This document shows positions 1 to 9,742 of a stretch of 47,304 nt of DNA, in pieces. A program made the position numbers and the translations under genes. Under the pieces are notes generated by a model. It made no database searches, had not been told where the DNA came from, and saw only the letters and a program-made list of their open reading frames with translations. Source of the stretch: SMWD01 sp051008895 (GTDB taxonomy: Bacteria; Pseudomonadota; Gammaproteobacteria; Steroidobacterales; GCA-2729495); the NCBI GenBank assembly GCA_051008895.1, contig JBPCXI010000052.1, positions 1 through 47,304 of the forward strand. Direction: 5' to 3'. How positions within the stretch are numbered: the first letter of the stretch is position 1; every line of letters begins with the position of its first letter.

Positions 1-62
1 GCATAATCGGCGCCAACCGGGGGCATCGGGTTCCCGAACTGACGCAGGCAGACAACAATAAA

Positions 63-2681
63 ATGTCCGGGCAATCGTTCCCGCTCCAGGTTTTACCCCA
101 GCTTCCGGAAAAAATCGCGCGACTCGAAGAACTGAGCTCCAACTTCTGGTTCAGCTGGCACCGGCCGACGCGCCGGTTGTTCAACATGCTCGATCGGGAG
201 CTGTGGTGGAAGACCGCGCGCAACCCGAAAGTTTTTCTCCGCTGTGTCGACCAGGGCATCCTGGAGACGGCGGCGACGAACGAGACGTTCCTCGGTGCCT
301 ATCGCCGCGTGCTCGTCGAGTTCGACGCGTATCACGAGCAGGGGTTGACCGACTATCCCAACGAACTGGGCGCGGATGATCTCATCGCCTACTTCTGCGC
401 CGAATACGGGTATCACGAGAGCTTTCCGAATTACTCGGGCGGACTCGGCATCCTGGCCGGCGACCACTGCAAGACGGCCAGCGACCTGCGCCTGCCGTTC
501 GTCGCGATCGGCCTGCTCTACCGGCGGGGCTACTTCCGCCAGCTGATTGACGGCCACGGGCAGCAGATCGCCGAGTATCCGCACATCGAGGCGGAAGACA
601 CGCCGGTAACCCCGCTGCAGGACGACGACGGCAACGACATTCGCGTCTACTGTGAATTCCCCGACCGTACGGTGGCGATCAAGATCTGGGGCGCCCAGGT
701 CGGACGCGTCGCCGTGCTGCTGCTGGATACCGCGATTCCCGAAAACGACGCGAAGGATCAGCAGATCACCCGCAACCTCTACGGCGGCGATGTCGAGACG
801 CGCCTGCAGCAGGAAATGATTCTGGGCATCGGCGGCGTGCGCGCGCTGCGCGCCGCCGGCATGAGCCCGACGGTCTGGCACGTCAACGAGGGTCACTCGG
901 CATTCCAGGTACTCGAACGAGCGCGCGAGCACGTCGATCGCGACCTCGGTTTTTCCGCTGCGATCGAAGCCGTTGCCGCACAGACGGTGTTCACGACCCA
1001 TACGCCGGTCGCCGCTGGTCACGATTTCTTTCCGCACGACATGCTGCTGAAATACCTGCATCCGTTCATCGAAAAACTCGGCGTCGACGACGAAACGGTA
1101 TTCGAACTCGGGCGCAGCGGCCACGGCAGCAAGTTCGACATGACGCGGCTTGCCATCGCCGGCGCGCGCGCGGTCAACGGCGTGAGCCGCATTCACGCCG
1201 CGGTCTCGTCGGAAATCTGCCGCGACGTCTGGCCCGACGTGCCGCCGGAGGAGAATCCGATCGGCTACGTAACCAACGGTGTCCACGTGCCGACGTTCAT
1301 GCGTGAGGAATGGGGCAATCTGCTCGAGGAGTTCCTTGGCCCCGCGTGGCGCTTCCAGCTGACCGATCGCACGCTGATGGAGAACATCAGCGACATCGCT
1401 CCCGGGCGCTTCTGGTACGTCAACCAGCGGGTCAAGAGCGACATGTTGATGGCATTGCGGGAACGGCTGCAAAGACAATTCGCCCGCAACCAGGTCAGCG
1501 AGTCCCACGGACAGCGAATGCTGAAGTACATCGACCCAGAAAACCCCGATGTACTCACAATAGGATTCGGCAGACGTTTCGCGACGTACAAACGAGCCAC
1601 GCTGCTGTTCAGGAACCTCGACTGGCTGCGCGAAATCATCGACGCAGACGAACGGCCGGTCGTGTTCATCTTCGCCGGCAAGGCACACCCGGCCGACGAA
1701 CCCGGACAGCAGATGCTCCGCGAAATTCATCGCGTCGCCGGTTTGCCCGGCCTGGTCGGCAAGATCCTGCTGGTCGAGGGCTACGACATGGGCCTCGGCC
1801 GCCTGCTGACGGCGGGCGTGGACATCTGGCTGAATACGCCAACGTATCCACTGGAAGCGAGCGGCACCTCCGGCATGAAGGCAGCGATCAACGGCACGGT
1901 AAACTTAAGCGTGCTCGACGGCTGGTGGGGCGAGGCGTACGACGGCAAGAACGGGTGGGCGATTCCGCCGTCGGCCAACAGCGACGATGAGCAGGAGCGC
2001 GACGAAAATGACGCACGAACGCTGTACGAGATCCTGCAGGACAACGTGATTCCGCTGTACTACGACCGCGACGAGAAACACGGCTACTCGCCGGGATGGG
2101 TCGAAGTCTGTCAACGCTCGATGGCAACGGTGCTGCCACATTTCAACAGTTCCCGCGTGCTGCACGACTACGCGGTGGGTTTCTACGGACCCGCGGCGCG
2201 CCGCGGACGGGCGCTCAGCGCGAACAATTTCGCGCCGGCGACGGAACTCGCCGAATGGAAGTCGAGAGCGCGGGCGGCCTGGCCGACGGTGAAATTGCGG
2301 CTCGCGTCCGAGACGACGGCGCGCATGGACAAGGGTGACAGGCTGCGGCTCTCCGTCGACGTTGCGGCGACCGGCCTCGAGACGCAGGACATACGCGTCG
2401 AATGTGTACTGCGCCGGGTGACGTGCTCGGAACTGACCGTGCCGGTGCCGAGTTACTCACAGGCCGCGCGCGCCGAAGACGGCATCCGCTACGTCGGCAA
2501 TGACGTGCTTGCGGTGATGCCGCTGAGTCCCAGCGACGATTCCGCCCAGGGCGGCATGCACCGTTACGAACTCGACTGCCCGACCCCGTGGTGCGGCGCT
2601 CTCACTTACGAGATTCGCGCCGTCCCGCAACACCCGCACCTGTCACACCCGTACGACATGGGCCTGATGCACTGGCTGTAG
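63..2681 (+). CDS. glgP: Alpha-glucan (glycogen) phosphorylase with N-terminal DUF3417
   Basis: This 872-residue cytoplasmic enzyme releases glucose-1-phosphate from the non-reducing ends of glycogen or maltodextrin using phosphate and pyridoxal phosphate (GT35 family). Residues about 10-120 match the DUF3417 domain that precedes the catalytic core in the bacterial/archaeal long-form alpha-glucan phosphorylases. The pyridoxal-phosphate site EASGTSGMK is clear, with the Schiff-base lysine at about residue 606, and TYKRATLLF near residue 510 is typical of the family. The start is the first ATG of the frame; no convincing Shine-Dalgarno sequence precedes it. glgX follows after 7 bases on the same strand, so the two depolymerising enzymes are probably co-transcribed. 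The glycogen context favours glycogen over maltodextrin as substrate, but sequence alone does not decide this. Confidence 0.96.
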   Translation: MSGQSFPLQVLPQLPEKIARLEELSSNFWFSWHRPTRRLFNMLDRELWWKTARNPKVFLRCVDQGILETAATNETFLGAYRRVLVEFDAYHEQGLTDYPNELGADDLIAYFCAEYGYHESFPNYSGGLGILAGDHCKTASDLRLPFVAIGLLYRRGYFRQLIDGHGQQIAEYPHIEAEDTPVTPLQDDDGNDIRVYCEFPDRTVAIKIWGAQVGRVAVLLLDTAIPENDAKDQQITRNLYGGDVETRLQQEMILGIGGVRALRAAGMSPTVWHVNEGHSAFQVLERAREHVDRDLGFSAAIEAVAAQTVFTTHTPVAAGHDFFPHDMLLKYLHPFIEKLGVDDETVFELGRSGHGSKFDMTRLAIAGARAVNGVSRIHAAVSSEICRDVWPDVPPEENPIGYVTNGVHVPTFMREEWGNLLEEFLGPAWRFQLTDRTLMENISDIAPGRFWYVNQRVKSDMLMALRERLQRQFARNQVSESHGQRMLKYIDPENPDVLTIGFGRRFATYKRATLLFRNLDWLREIIDADERPVVFIFAGKAHPADEPGQQMLREIHRVAGLPGLVGKILLVEGYDMGLGRLLTAGVDIWLNTPTYPLEASGTSGMKAAINGTVNLSVLDGWWGEAYDGKNGWAIPPSANSDDEQERDENDARTLYEILQDNVIPLYYDRDEKHGYSPGWVEVCQRSMATVLPHFNSSRVLHDYAVGFYGPAARRGRALSANNFAPATELAEWKSRARAAWPTVKLRLASETTARMDKGDRLRLSVDVAATGLETQDIRVECVLRRVTCSELTVPVPSYSQAARAEDGIRYVGNDVLAVMPLSPSDDSAQGGMHRYELDCPTPWCGALTYEIRAVPQHPHLSHPYDMGLMHWL

Positions 2682-2688
2682 TACAAAT

Positions 2689-4758
2689 ATGACGCACGCG
2701 CCGTACCGCATTCGCACAGGCCAGGGGTATCCGGCCGGCGCGACGGTCACGGACGGCGGCGTCAACTTCTCGATCTTCACGCGCCACGGCCAGTCGGCGT
2801 CGCTGCTGCTGTTCGAACGCGACGACGACCCGGAACCGGTCCAGACGATCGAACTCGACCCGGTCGACAACCGAACGTTCTTTTTCTGGCACGTATTCGT
2901 CGTCGACGCCGGCCCGGACCTGCTGTACACGTGGCGCATCGGGCCCGCTGATATCGAGCCGCATGCGGCGCGCGTGAATCCGGAACGCCAGTTGCTCGAC
3001 CCGTGGGCGCGGGTCGTGTCGACGACCCACTGGAATCGGGCCGATGCGATCAGCGGGCGGAATCCGCATACCGCAATTCGTGGTGTCGTCGAACGCGATT
3101 CCTACGACTGGGAAGATGACGCACCGGTCAATCACCCGCTGCGCGACGCGATCATCTATGAGCTCCACGTCGGTGGATTTACCCGGCATCCGTCGTCCGG
3201 CGTGGCGATGCCCGGCACGTTTCGCGGACTGATCGAAAAGATTCCGTACCTGAAGATGCTCGGAGTCACCGACGTCGAATTGCTGCCGGTTGCCGCGTTC
3301 GACGAGCAGGACGTGCCGCCGGCGACCGCCGAGCTGGGCCTGCAAAACTTCTGGGGCTACAGTCCAATCGGTTTCTTCGCACTGCACCCCGGCTACGCAC
3401 ACGATGGCGACGCGCGATCCGAGTTCCGCGATCTCGTCAAGGCGCTGCATCGCGCAGACATTGGCGTGATCCTCGACGTCGTGTTCAATCACACGGCCGA
3501 AGGAGGCGCCGACGGACCGGTATTCAGCCTGAAGGGCCTCGCGAACGACATCTACTATCATCTCGAGTCGGACGACCGGCGACGCTACCGCGACTACACC
3601 GGTTGCGGCAACACGATCAATGCGAATCACCCGGTCGTCGCGCAACTGCTGCAGCAGTGCGTGGACTACTGGGCGCGGGAAATGCACGTCGACGGTTTTC
3701 GCTTCGACCTCGCGAGCGCCCTCGCCCGCGGCGAGGACGGTGAGCCGGTGGAACACGCGCCGGTGCTATGGAATATCGAGTTCTCGCCGACGCTGGCGAA
3801 TACCCACCTGATCGCCGAAGCCTGGGACGCGGCCGGCGCACACCAGCTCGGCAACTTTCCGGGGTTTCGCTGGGCCGAGTGGAACGGCGACTACCGCGAC
3901 GTCGTGCGCCGCTTCGTCGCCGGCGAACCCGGCCTGATCGGGCCGCTCGCGACGCGGCTGGCCGGCAGCGGCGACCTGTTCGCCGGCAGCGGCGGACTGC
4001 CGATCAACAGCATCAACTTCGTCACCTGCCACGACGGGTTTACGCTGCACGACCTGGTCAGCTATCAGCATAAGCGCAACGAAGAAAACGGCGAGGACAA
4101 CCGGGACGGCACGGATGCCAACTACGGCTGGAACTGCGGACACGAAGGCCCGACCGACGACCCGGACATCGTCGCGCTGCGCGAACGCCAGGTCAGAAAC
4201 TTTTTCTCCGTGCTGTTGCTAAGTCAGGGTGTGCCGATGCTGCTGGCCGGCGACGAAATGCTGCGCACCCAGCACGGCAACAACAACGCGTGGTGCCAAA
4301 ACAATGAGACCAGCTGGATCGACTGGGCCCTGCTCGAGCGCAACGCAGATGCCGTCAGGTTCGCGCGGGAAATGATTGCGCTGAGGAAGCGGCACGCTTC
4401 GCTGCGACGTGACCGATTCCTGACCGGCGAACGCGTCGGCGACTCCGAGCGCCCGGATATCGCGTGGCACGGACCGTCGCTGGAGCCGCCGAACTGGAAC
4501 GACCCGGAAGCGCGCACGCTCGGTTTCACGCTGGCGCCGGCGAACGGCGCGACAGAATCGCTGCACGTCGTGCTGAATATGGACGCACAACCGGTTCGCT
4601 GTTCCCTGCCGAAAATCGACGGCATCAACTGGCACATCGCGGTCGACACCGCGGCCCGCGCGCCGCACGATATCGTGCCACCGCAGCACCAGGAGCGTCT
4701 CGGCAGTGACGAAGTCGTCGTGCAGGAACGCAGTGTCGTCGTACTGGAAGGACGCTAG
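2689..4758 (+). CDS. glgX: Glycogen debranching enzyme GlgX (GH13, isoamylase type)
   Basis: This 689-residue cytoplasmic protein is predicted to hydrolyse alpha-1,6 branches of phosphorylase-limited glycogen. It begins with a CBM48/isoamylase N-terminal domain (about residues 10-110), followed by the GH13 barrel. All four GH13 regions are visible: DVVFNH (D263), the nucleophile in FRFDLAS (D340), the acid in AEAWD (E377) and CHDG (D449). HKRNEENGEDNRDG and the C-terminal beta domain are as in GlgX. The length fits the usual 650-720. It lies 7 bases after glgP and ends only 3 bases from the stop of the opposing glgB gene, so transcription converges here. A general pullulanase or isoamylase is the alternative, but the glg context supports GlgX. 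Confidence 0.95.
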   Translation: MTHAPYRIRTGQGYPAGATVTDGGVNFSIFTRHGQSASLLLFERDDDPEPVQTIELDPVDNRTFFFWHVFVVDAGPDLLYTWRIGPADIEPHAARVNPERQLLDPWARVVSTTHWNRADAISGRNPHTAIRGVVERDSYDWEDDAPVNHPLRDAIIYELHVGGFTRHPSSGVAMPGTFRGLIEKIPYLKMLGVTDVELLPVAAFDEQDVPPATAELGLQNFWGYSPIGFFALHPGYAHDGDARSEFRDLVKALHRADIGVILDVVFNHTAEGGADGPVFSLKGLANDIYYHLESDDRRRYRDYTGCGNTINANHPVVAQLLQQCVDYWAREMHVDGFRFDLASALARGEDGEPVEHAPVLWNIEFSPTLANTHLIAEAWDAAGAHQLGNFPGFRWAEWNGDYRDVVRRFVAGEPGLIGPLATRLAGSGDLFAGSGGLPINSINFVTCHDGFTLHDLVSYQHKRNEENGEDNRDGTDANYGWNCGHEGPTDDPDIVALRERQVRNFFSVLLLSQGVPMLLAGDEMLRTQHGNNNAWCQNNETSWIDWALLERNADAVRFAREMIALRKRHASLRRDRFLTGERVGDSERPDIAWHGPSLEPPNWNDPEARTLGFTLAPANGATESLHVVLNMDAQPVRCSLPKIDGINWHIAVDTAARAPHDIVPPQHQERLGSDEVVVQERSVVVLEGR

Positions 4759-4761
4759 CGA

Positions 4762-6969
4762 CTATTGCCGCTGAATGACGACGCCGCCGAGTGGCGGCAG
4801 CGTAATCGTAATCGAATGTCCGCGATTCATCGCGGGCGCCGGTTCGCTCTTCAGCGGCAGCGGGTTGCCGAGGTTGCTGCCGCCGTAGTGTTCGGAGTCG
4901 GAATTGAAGATCTCGCGATACTCGCCCGGATGGTTTACGCCGAGCCGATACCCTTCGCGCGGCACCGGCGTCAGGTTCAACACGACCAGCACTTCTTCGG
5001 TCTCGCCGAGACGCGCGTAACAAAGCACAGAGTTATCCGCATCCTCCCACTGCAGCCACTCGAAGCCGCGGCCGTCGAAATCGAATCGATACAACGCCGG
5101 CTCGCGCCGATACAACTCGTTCAGGTCGCTGACCAGGCGCTGCACGCCTGCGTGGCCCGGGTAGTCCAGCAGGTGCCAGGGCAGCGACTCACGGTGATTC
5201 CACTCCCAGCTCTGGCCGAACTCCGACCCCATGAAAATGAGCTTTTTGCCCGGGAACGTCCACTGGAAGGTATAAACGAGGCGAAGGTTGGCGAATCTCT
5301 GCCATTCGTCACCGGGCATTCGGCCGAATATCGAGCCCTTGCCGTGCACGACCTCATCGTGCGAGAACGGCAGCACGAAATTCTCCGAGAACGCATAGAC
5401 CGGACCGAAGGTTACGAGATCGTGATGGTAGCGCCGGTGCACCGGATCCTTCGCGAAATACTCGAGCGTGTCGTGCATCCAGCCCATGTTCCACTTCAGG
5501 CTAAAGCCGAGGCCGCCGTCGAACGTCGGCCTGCTCACGCCCGGGTACGCGGTCGATTCTTCCGCGATGGTCAGCGAACCCGGGACCTCGTTGTGCGTGA
5601 CCTCGTTCAGCTGCCGCAGAAATGAAATCGCCTCGAGATTTTCGTTGCCGCCGTGGATGTTCGGCGCCCACTCGCCGTCCTTGCGCGAATAGTCGAGATA
5701 GATCATCGACGCGACCGCATCCACGCGCAGACCGTCGAAATGAAACTCCTCGAGCCAGAATACGGCGCTGGACAACAGGAAGCTGCGCACCTCGAACCGC
5801 TCGTAATTGAAGATCAGCGTGCCCCAGTCCGCATGCTCACCCTTGCGCTTGTCCTCGTATTCGTACAGCGCGGTGCCGTCGAAACGCGCCAGCCCGTGCT
5901 CGTCGCGCGGGAAATGGCCCGGCACCCAGTCGAGAATCACGCCGATGCCATGCTCGTGCAGCCGGTTGATCAGCTGCTTGAGTTCGTCCGCACTACCGTA
6001 GCGCGCAGTCGGCGCGAAGTATCCGGTCGTTTGATAGCCCCAGGATTCGTCGAGCGGATGTTCGGTTATCGGCATGAACTCGACGTGGGTGAAGCCGCAC
6101 TCGGTGACATGCCGGATCAACGCGTCGGTGATCTCCGTGAAACTCAACCATCGCCCGTCTTCGTGCCGGCGCCACGAACCGAGGTGCAGCTCGTAGATCG
6201 ACAGCGGCCGATGCAGCCAGTCCGCGCTCGCGCGCGCGGCCAGCCATTCGTCATCGGTCCACTCGTGTGCCGACGGCGCGGGCACGACAGAAGCGTTCGA
6301 AGGCCGGTGCTCGTATTCGCGCGCGAACGGATCGGCCTTAATCACGATGTTGCCGGTCGACGCATTGCGAATCTCGTATTTGTAGATCTGCTGGCCGTCG
6401 AGGTCGGGCACGAAGAGTTCCCACACCCCGAAGCTGCCGCGGACCCGCATCGGGTGACAACGACCGTCCCAGCGATTGAACTCGCCGACGACGCTGACAC
6501 GCTCGGCATTCGGCGCCCAGACGGCGAACCGGACGCCGCCGATGCCGTCGACCTCGGTCGCGCGGGCGCCGAGGAACCGATAAGCGCGCGTGTGCTCGCC
6601 GCGATGAAATGCTTCGATCTCCGCCTCGTCGAGCACCGGCGGAAAGCAGTAAGGGTCGTACCCCTCGCGCACGTCGCCCCATGACGTCAGTCGGCGCAGC
6701 CGATAGCGGTCCGGCACGTCGGCCGCTGCGCCGGTCCACTCAAACAAGTCAGTGCCGGGTACGCGCTCCATCGTCGTCCCGGCCTCGATAATCTCGACTT
6801 TCTGCGCGTGCGGCAGGTACGCCCGGACCACGCACTGCGCGGCCGGCAGCGGATGTCGGCCGAGAACGCTGAAAGGATCGTGCAGGCGTGCGTCCAGCAA
6901 ACGCCTGATGCCGGAATTGTCGACGGTATGGTCGACGGAAGCGCCGCTCGATGGATCGGGGATCGACAA
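4762..6969 (-). CDS. glgB: 1,4-alpha-glucan branching enzyme GlgB
   Basis: This 735-residue GH13 enzyme transfers alpha-1,4 oligoglucosyl segments to make alpha-1,6 branches in glycogen. It has the long form, with two N-terminal modules (N1 about residues 15-115, CBM48 about 125-230), the barrel and a C-terminal beta domain. The nucleophile lies in LRVDAVASM (D417), the acid in IAEEST (E470) and the third carboxylate in FSHDEVVHGK (D538). These are each 12 residues beyond my recollection of the E. coli positions. The frame opens with TTG at 6969; no ATG occurs before residue about 67 and an in-frame stop lies upstream, so TTG (or an internal GTG) must be used. It is divergent from glgC and convergent with glgX. 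Confidence 0.95.
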   Translation of the reverse strand: MSIPDPSSGASVDHTVDNSGIRRLLDARLHDPFSVLGRHPLPAAQCVVRAYLPHAQKVEIIEAGTTMERVPGTDLFEWTGAAADVPDRYRLRRLTSWGDVREGYDPYCFPPVLDEAEIEAFHRGEHTRAYRFLGARATEVDGIGGVRFAVWAPNAERVSVVGEFNRWDGRCHPMRVRGSFGVWELFVPDLDGQQIYKYEIRNASTGNIVIKADPFAREYEHRPSNASVVPAPSAHEWTDDEWLAARASADWLHRPLSIYELHLGSWRRHEDGRWLSFTEITDALIRHVTECGFTHVEFMPITEHPLDESWGYQTTGYFAPTARYGSADELKQLINRLHEHGIGVILDWVPGHFPRDEHGLARFDGTALYEYEDKRKGEHADWGTLIFNYERFEVRSFLLSSAVFWLEEFHFDGLRVDAVASMIYLDYSRKDGEWAPNIHGGNENLEAISFLRQLNEVTHNEVPGSLTIAEESTAYPGVSRPTFDGGLGFSLKWNMGWMHDTLEYFAKDPVHRRYHHDLVTFGPVYAFSENFVLPFSHDEVVHGKGSIFGRMPGDEWQRFANLRLVYTFQWTFPGKKLIFMGSEFGQSWEWNHRESLPWHLLDYPGHAGVQRLVSDLNELYRREPALYRFDFDGRGFEWLQWEDADNSVLCYARLGETEEVLVVLNLTPVPREGYRLGVNHPGEYREIFNSDSEHYGGSNLGNPLPLKSEPAPAMNRGHSITITLPPLGGVVIQRQ

Positions 6970-7042
6970 GATTCTTGTTCTAGTAGTAACAGCTATATAT
7001 AGCTATATAATAGAGCAGTTTCGAGGCTCCCGGTCGCGAAGA
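6970..7042. promoter_or_regulatory. AT-rich divergent promoter region between glgB and glgC
   Basis: This 73-base spacer is far richer in A and T than its surroundings. It holds a perfect 14-base palindrome, AGCTATATATAGCT (6991-7004), followed by TATAAT at 7006-7011, which is a good -10 box for glgC. I see no good -35 at the normal distance; TTGTTC at 6975-6980 is the nearest match and lies too far upstream unless another T/A-rich hexamer serves as -10. The same T/A-rich block could serve glgB on the other strand. The palindrome could be an operator, but this is inference. Confidence 0.5.
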
Positions 7043-8332
7043 ATGAAAAGAAAAAAATCGGGTCGATTCGTCAGCCAGCTCACCCGCGGCACGATGGCCG
7101 TAATCATGGCAGGCGGCCGCGGGCAGCGGCTTGCCGACCTTACGTCGAATCGGGCCAAACCGGCCACACCGTTCGGCGGCAAGTACCGGATCATCGACTT
7201 TTCCCTGTCCAACTGCGTGAACTCGGGCATCCGCCAGGTGCTGGTGCTGACCCAGTACAAGGCACATGCGCTGATCCAGCACCTGCGGCGTGGCTGGGGC
7301 TTCTTGCGTGGCGAGATGGGCGAGTTCGTCGAGATCGTGCCGGCGCAGCAAAAACACGGTGAGTGGTGGTACCGCGGCACCGCAGACGCGGTATTCCAGA
7401 ACATCGACATCATCGAGGAGCACAACGCGGAACTCGTGCTCGTCCTCGCCGGCGACCATGTCTACAAGATGGACTACGGCCCGATGGTCGCATTCCACGC
7501 ACAGCGTGAGGCCGACGTAACGGTCGGCGTCGTGCAGGTGCCGGTCGATCAGGCCAGCGAGTTTGGCGTGATGACGATCGATAACGACAGTCGCGTGGTG
7601 CGCTTCACGGAGAAACCGAAGAACCCCGAACCGATGCCCGGGAACGACGACCTCACGCTCGTGTCGATGGGCATCTATGTGTTCGACATCGAGTTCTTGC
7701 GCGATTGCCTGGAGAAAGATGCGAAAGACGCAGACTCCGCGCACGATTTCGGCCGCAACATCATTCCTTCGATTATCGACAGCCACCGTGCTTTTGCGTA
7801 TCCGTTTCAGAACGTCGAGACCGAAGCGCAGGCCTACTGGCGTGACGTCGGCACGGTCGACGCGTATTACGAGGCCAACATGGAGCTGATTCACGTCAAG
7901 CCGGAGCTGAATCTGTACGACGAGACATGGCCGATCTGGACCTACCAGCAGCAGGTCCCCAGCGCCAAGTTCGTGCTCGACGACGATGACCGCCGCGGTT
8001 ATGCCGTCAACTCGATGGTCGCCGGCGGCTCAATCGTCTCGGGCGCCGAGGTCATCGAGTCGCTGCTGTTCTTCAACGTCATCGTCGAGGAGCGCGCGCG
8101 CATCCATCGCTCGGTGGTGCTCCCCCACGTCGAGATCGGCAAGGGATGTCAGATAAGCCGAGCGGTTATCGACGAGGGCTGCCTGATACCGGACGGGACG
8201 ATCATCGGCGAAGACCCGGCCGAAGATGCGAAACGCTTTCACGTGACGGAGAACGGGATCTCGCTGGTCACCCCGGAGATGCTGGCGCGACTGGAAGATG
8301 CCGAGCCGAGCAAGAGCACCAAGATCGCCTAG
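7043..8332 (+). CDS. glgC: Glucose-1-phosphate adenylyltransferase (ADP-glucose pyrophosphorylase)
   Basis: This enzyme makes ADP-glucose from glucose-1-phosphate and ATP, the committed step of bacterial glycogen synthesis. I start it at ATG 7043 (429 residues); the frame is open further upstream, but that part runs through glgB and has no homology. A weak GAAG precedes the ATG. The nucleotide-binding signature AGGRGQRL is followed by NRAKPA and FGGKYRIIDFSLSN. GTADAVFQN, FTEKPKNP (glucose-1-phosphate site) and SMGIYVFD follow, then a C-terminal left-handed beta-helix of hexapeptide type. In enteric homologues the NRAKPA region is part of the allosteric activator site, so regulation by glycolytic intermediates is plausible. 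It is probably transcribed together with malQ. Confidence 0.96.
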   Translation: MKRKKSGRFVSQLTRGTMAVIMAGGRGQRLADLTSNRAKPATPFGGKYRIIDFSLSNCVNSGIRQVLVLTQYKAHALIQHLRRGWGFLRGEMGEFVEIVPAQQKHGEWWYRGTADAVFQNIDIIEEHNAELVLVLAGDHVYKMDYGPMVAFHAQREADVTVGVVQVPVDQASEFGVMTIDNDSRVVRFTEKPKNPEPMPGNDDLTLVSMGIYVFDIEFLRDCLEKDAKDADSAHDFGRNIIPSIIDSHRAFAYPFQNVETEAQAYWRDVGTVDAYYEANMELIHVKPELNLYDETWPIWTYQQQVPSAKFVLDDDDRRGYAVNSMVAGGSIVSGAEVIESLLFFNVIVEERARIHRSVVLPHVEIGKGCQISRAVIDEGCLIPDGTIIGEDPAEDAKRFHVTENGISLVTPEMLARLEDAEPSKSTKIA

Positions 8333-9728
8333 CTCACTTGCGCGCCAGTTGACCACCAGCAACCAGTCTGAAGCTCAGCAACCATGGTCGCGCAGGCGCG
8401 CGGGCGTGCTGCTGCATCCGACGTCATTACCCGGTCCCGGGCGCTTCGGCGTCCTCGGCAGTGACGCGCGCAGGTTCGTCGACCTGATCGCCGACGCCGG
8501 CTTCACGGTCTGGCAAATGCTGCCCGTCGGGCCGGTGGATGCGACACGTTCGCCCTACCTGATGAAATCGGTCAACGCGGGAAACCCGGAACTGATCGAT
8601 GCCGAGGATGCGTATTTCCCGAAGAAGAGCGAATTTCGCGACTTCTACGACGCCAATCACTCGTGGGCAACCGCCTACGCGCTGTTCATGGCGCTGCACG
8701 AACGCTTCGACGATGCGCCGTGGTGGGAGTGGCCGGAGGGCCTGCGCGACCACGACCCGCACGACCTGGCGGCCGCACTCGACGAACTGCAGGAGCCGAT
8801 GCGCCAGGTCATCGCGGGCCAGATCATTTTCGCGCGCCAGTGGCGCGACTTGCAGGACTACGCGCACGCGCGCGGCGTGCTGATCATCGGTGACCTGCCG
8901 TTCTACGTCGATCACGACAGCGTCGAAACGTGGTGGCAGCGGAAACTGTTCAAGCTGAACGACTCCGGCCAGCCCGATGTCGTTGCCGGCGTACCGCCGG
9001 ACTACTTCAGCGAGGACGGACAGCGCTGGGGCAACCCGGTTTACGACTGGGCAGGCATGCAGGCTGACGGGTTTCGCTGGTGGTGCGAACGGATCGCGCA
9101 TCAGTTACACCGGTTCGACGCGATCCGCATCGACCATTTCCGCGCGCTCGAAGCCTGCTGGGAAATCCCGGCGGCAGCCGAGACCGCGCGCGACGGCCAT
9201 TGGGAGCCGGTGCCGGGCGCCGACCTGCTGGCTGCGTTGCGAGCGCAGTTTCCGCAGCTGCCGCTGTTTGCGGAGGATCTCGGCACGATCACCCCTGAGG
9301 TTCGCGCACTGCGCGACGACTTCGACCTGCCGGGGATGCTCGTGCTGCAGTTCGCGTTCGACGGCGTGCCCGACAACCCTTACCTGCCGCACAATCACGT
9401 CGAGCACGCGGTCGTTTATACCGGCACGCACGACAATGACACGACCGTCGGCTGGTACGAGTCGCTGGACGACGGCATGCGCGATGCGGTGCACACGACG
9501 CTGAACGACGACTCACCGATGCCGGACGCTCTGATATCGGCGGCGCTGGCGTCGCCTGCGCAGCTGGCCGTCATGCCAATGCAGGATCTGCTGGGCCTCG
9601 GCGCGCACAGCAGAATGAACGTGCCGGGCACAACAGACGGCAACTGGGGCTGGCGTTTCGACTGGCAGGACGTGCCGTCCGATTTCGCCGCTCGATGGCG
9701 GGACGCGGTCACGTCGCACGACCGCTGA
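8298..9728 (+). CDS. malQ: 4-alpha-glucanotransferase (amylomaltase, GH77)
   Basis: This enzyme disproportionates short maltodextrins, recycling the stubs left by phosphorylase and debranching enzyme. The protein is 476 residues from ATG 8298, which lies inside the end of glgC (35-base overlap). Family similarity only begins near residue 34 (AGVLLHPTSLPG), so the true start may be further in, for example TTG 8349; no good ribosome site marks either. The GH77 residues are present: nucleophile in IRIDHFRAL (D279), acid in FAEDLG (E326) and GTHDNDTTVGWY (D379). It ends 14 bases from the stop of the converging glgA gene. Its placement behind glgC in a glycogen island, rather than in a maltose operon, suggests glycogen turnover. 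Confidence 0.94.
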   Translation: MPSRARAPRSPSSLARQLTTSNQSEAQQPWSRRRAGVLLHPTSLPGPGRFGVLGSDARRFVDLIADAGFTVWQMLPVGPVDATRSPYLMKSVNAGNPELIDAEDAYFPKKSEFRDFYDANHSWATAYALFMALHERFDDAPWWEWPEGLRDHDPHDLAAALDELQEPMRQVIAGQIIFARQWRDLQDYAHARGVLIIGDLPFYVDHDSVETWWQRKLFKLNDSGQPDVVAGVPPDYFSEDGQRWGNPVYDWAGMQADGFRWWCERIAHQLHRFDAIRIDHFRALEACWEIPAAAETARDGHWEPVPGADLLAALRAQFPQLPLFAEDLGTITPEVRALRDDFDLPGMLVLQFAFDGVPDNPYLPHNHVEHAVVYTGTHDNDTTVGWYESLDDGMRDAVHTTLNDDSPMPDALISAALASPAQLAVMPMQDLLGLGAHSRMNVPGTTDGNWGWRFDWQDVPSDFAARWRDAVTSHDR

Positions 9729-9742
9729 TCCGCGAGTTCCGG

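Noticed and set aside
93..1730. A 545-residue minus-strand frame opposite glgP
   Set aside because: Shadow frame; the plus strand carries all phosphorylase motifs across the same bases.
6752..7042. N-terminal extension of GlgC in the open frame
   Set aside because: The extra 97 codons overlap the start of glgB and the promoter spacer and have no similarity to the family; ATG 7043 gives a family-length protein.
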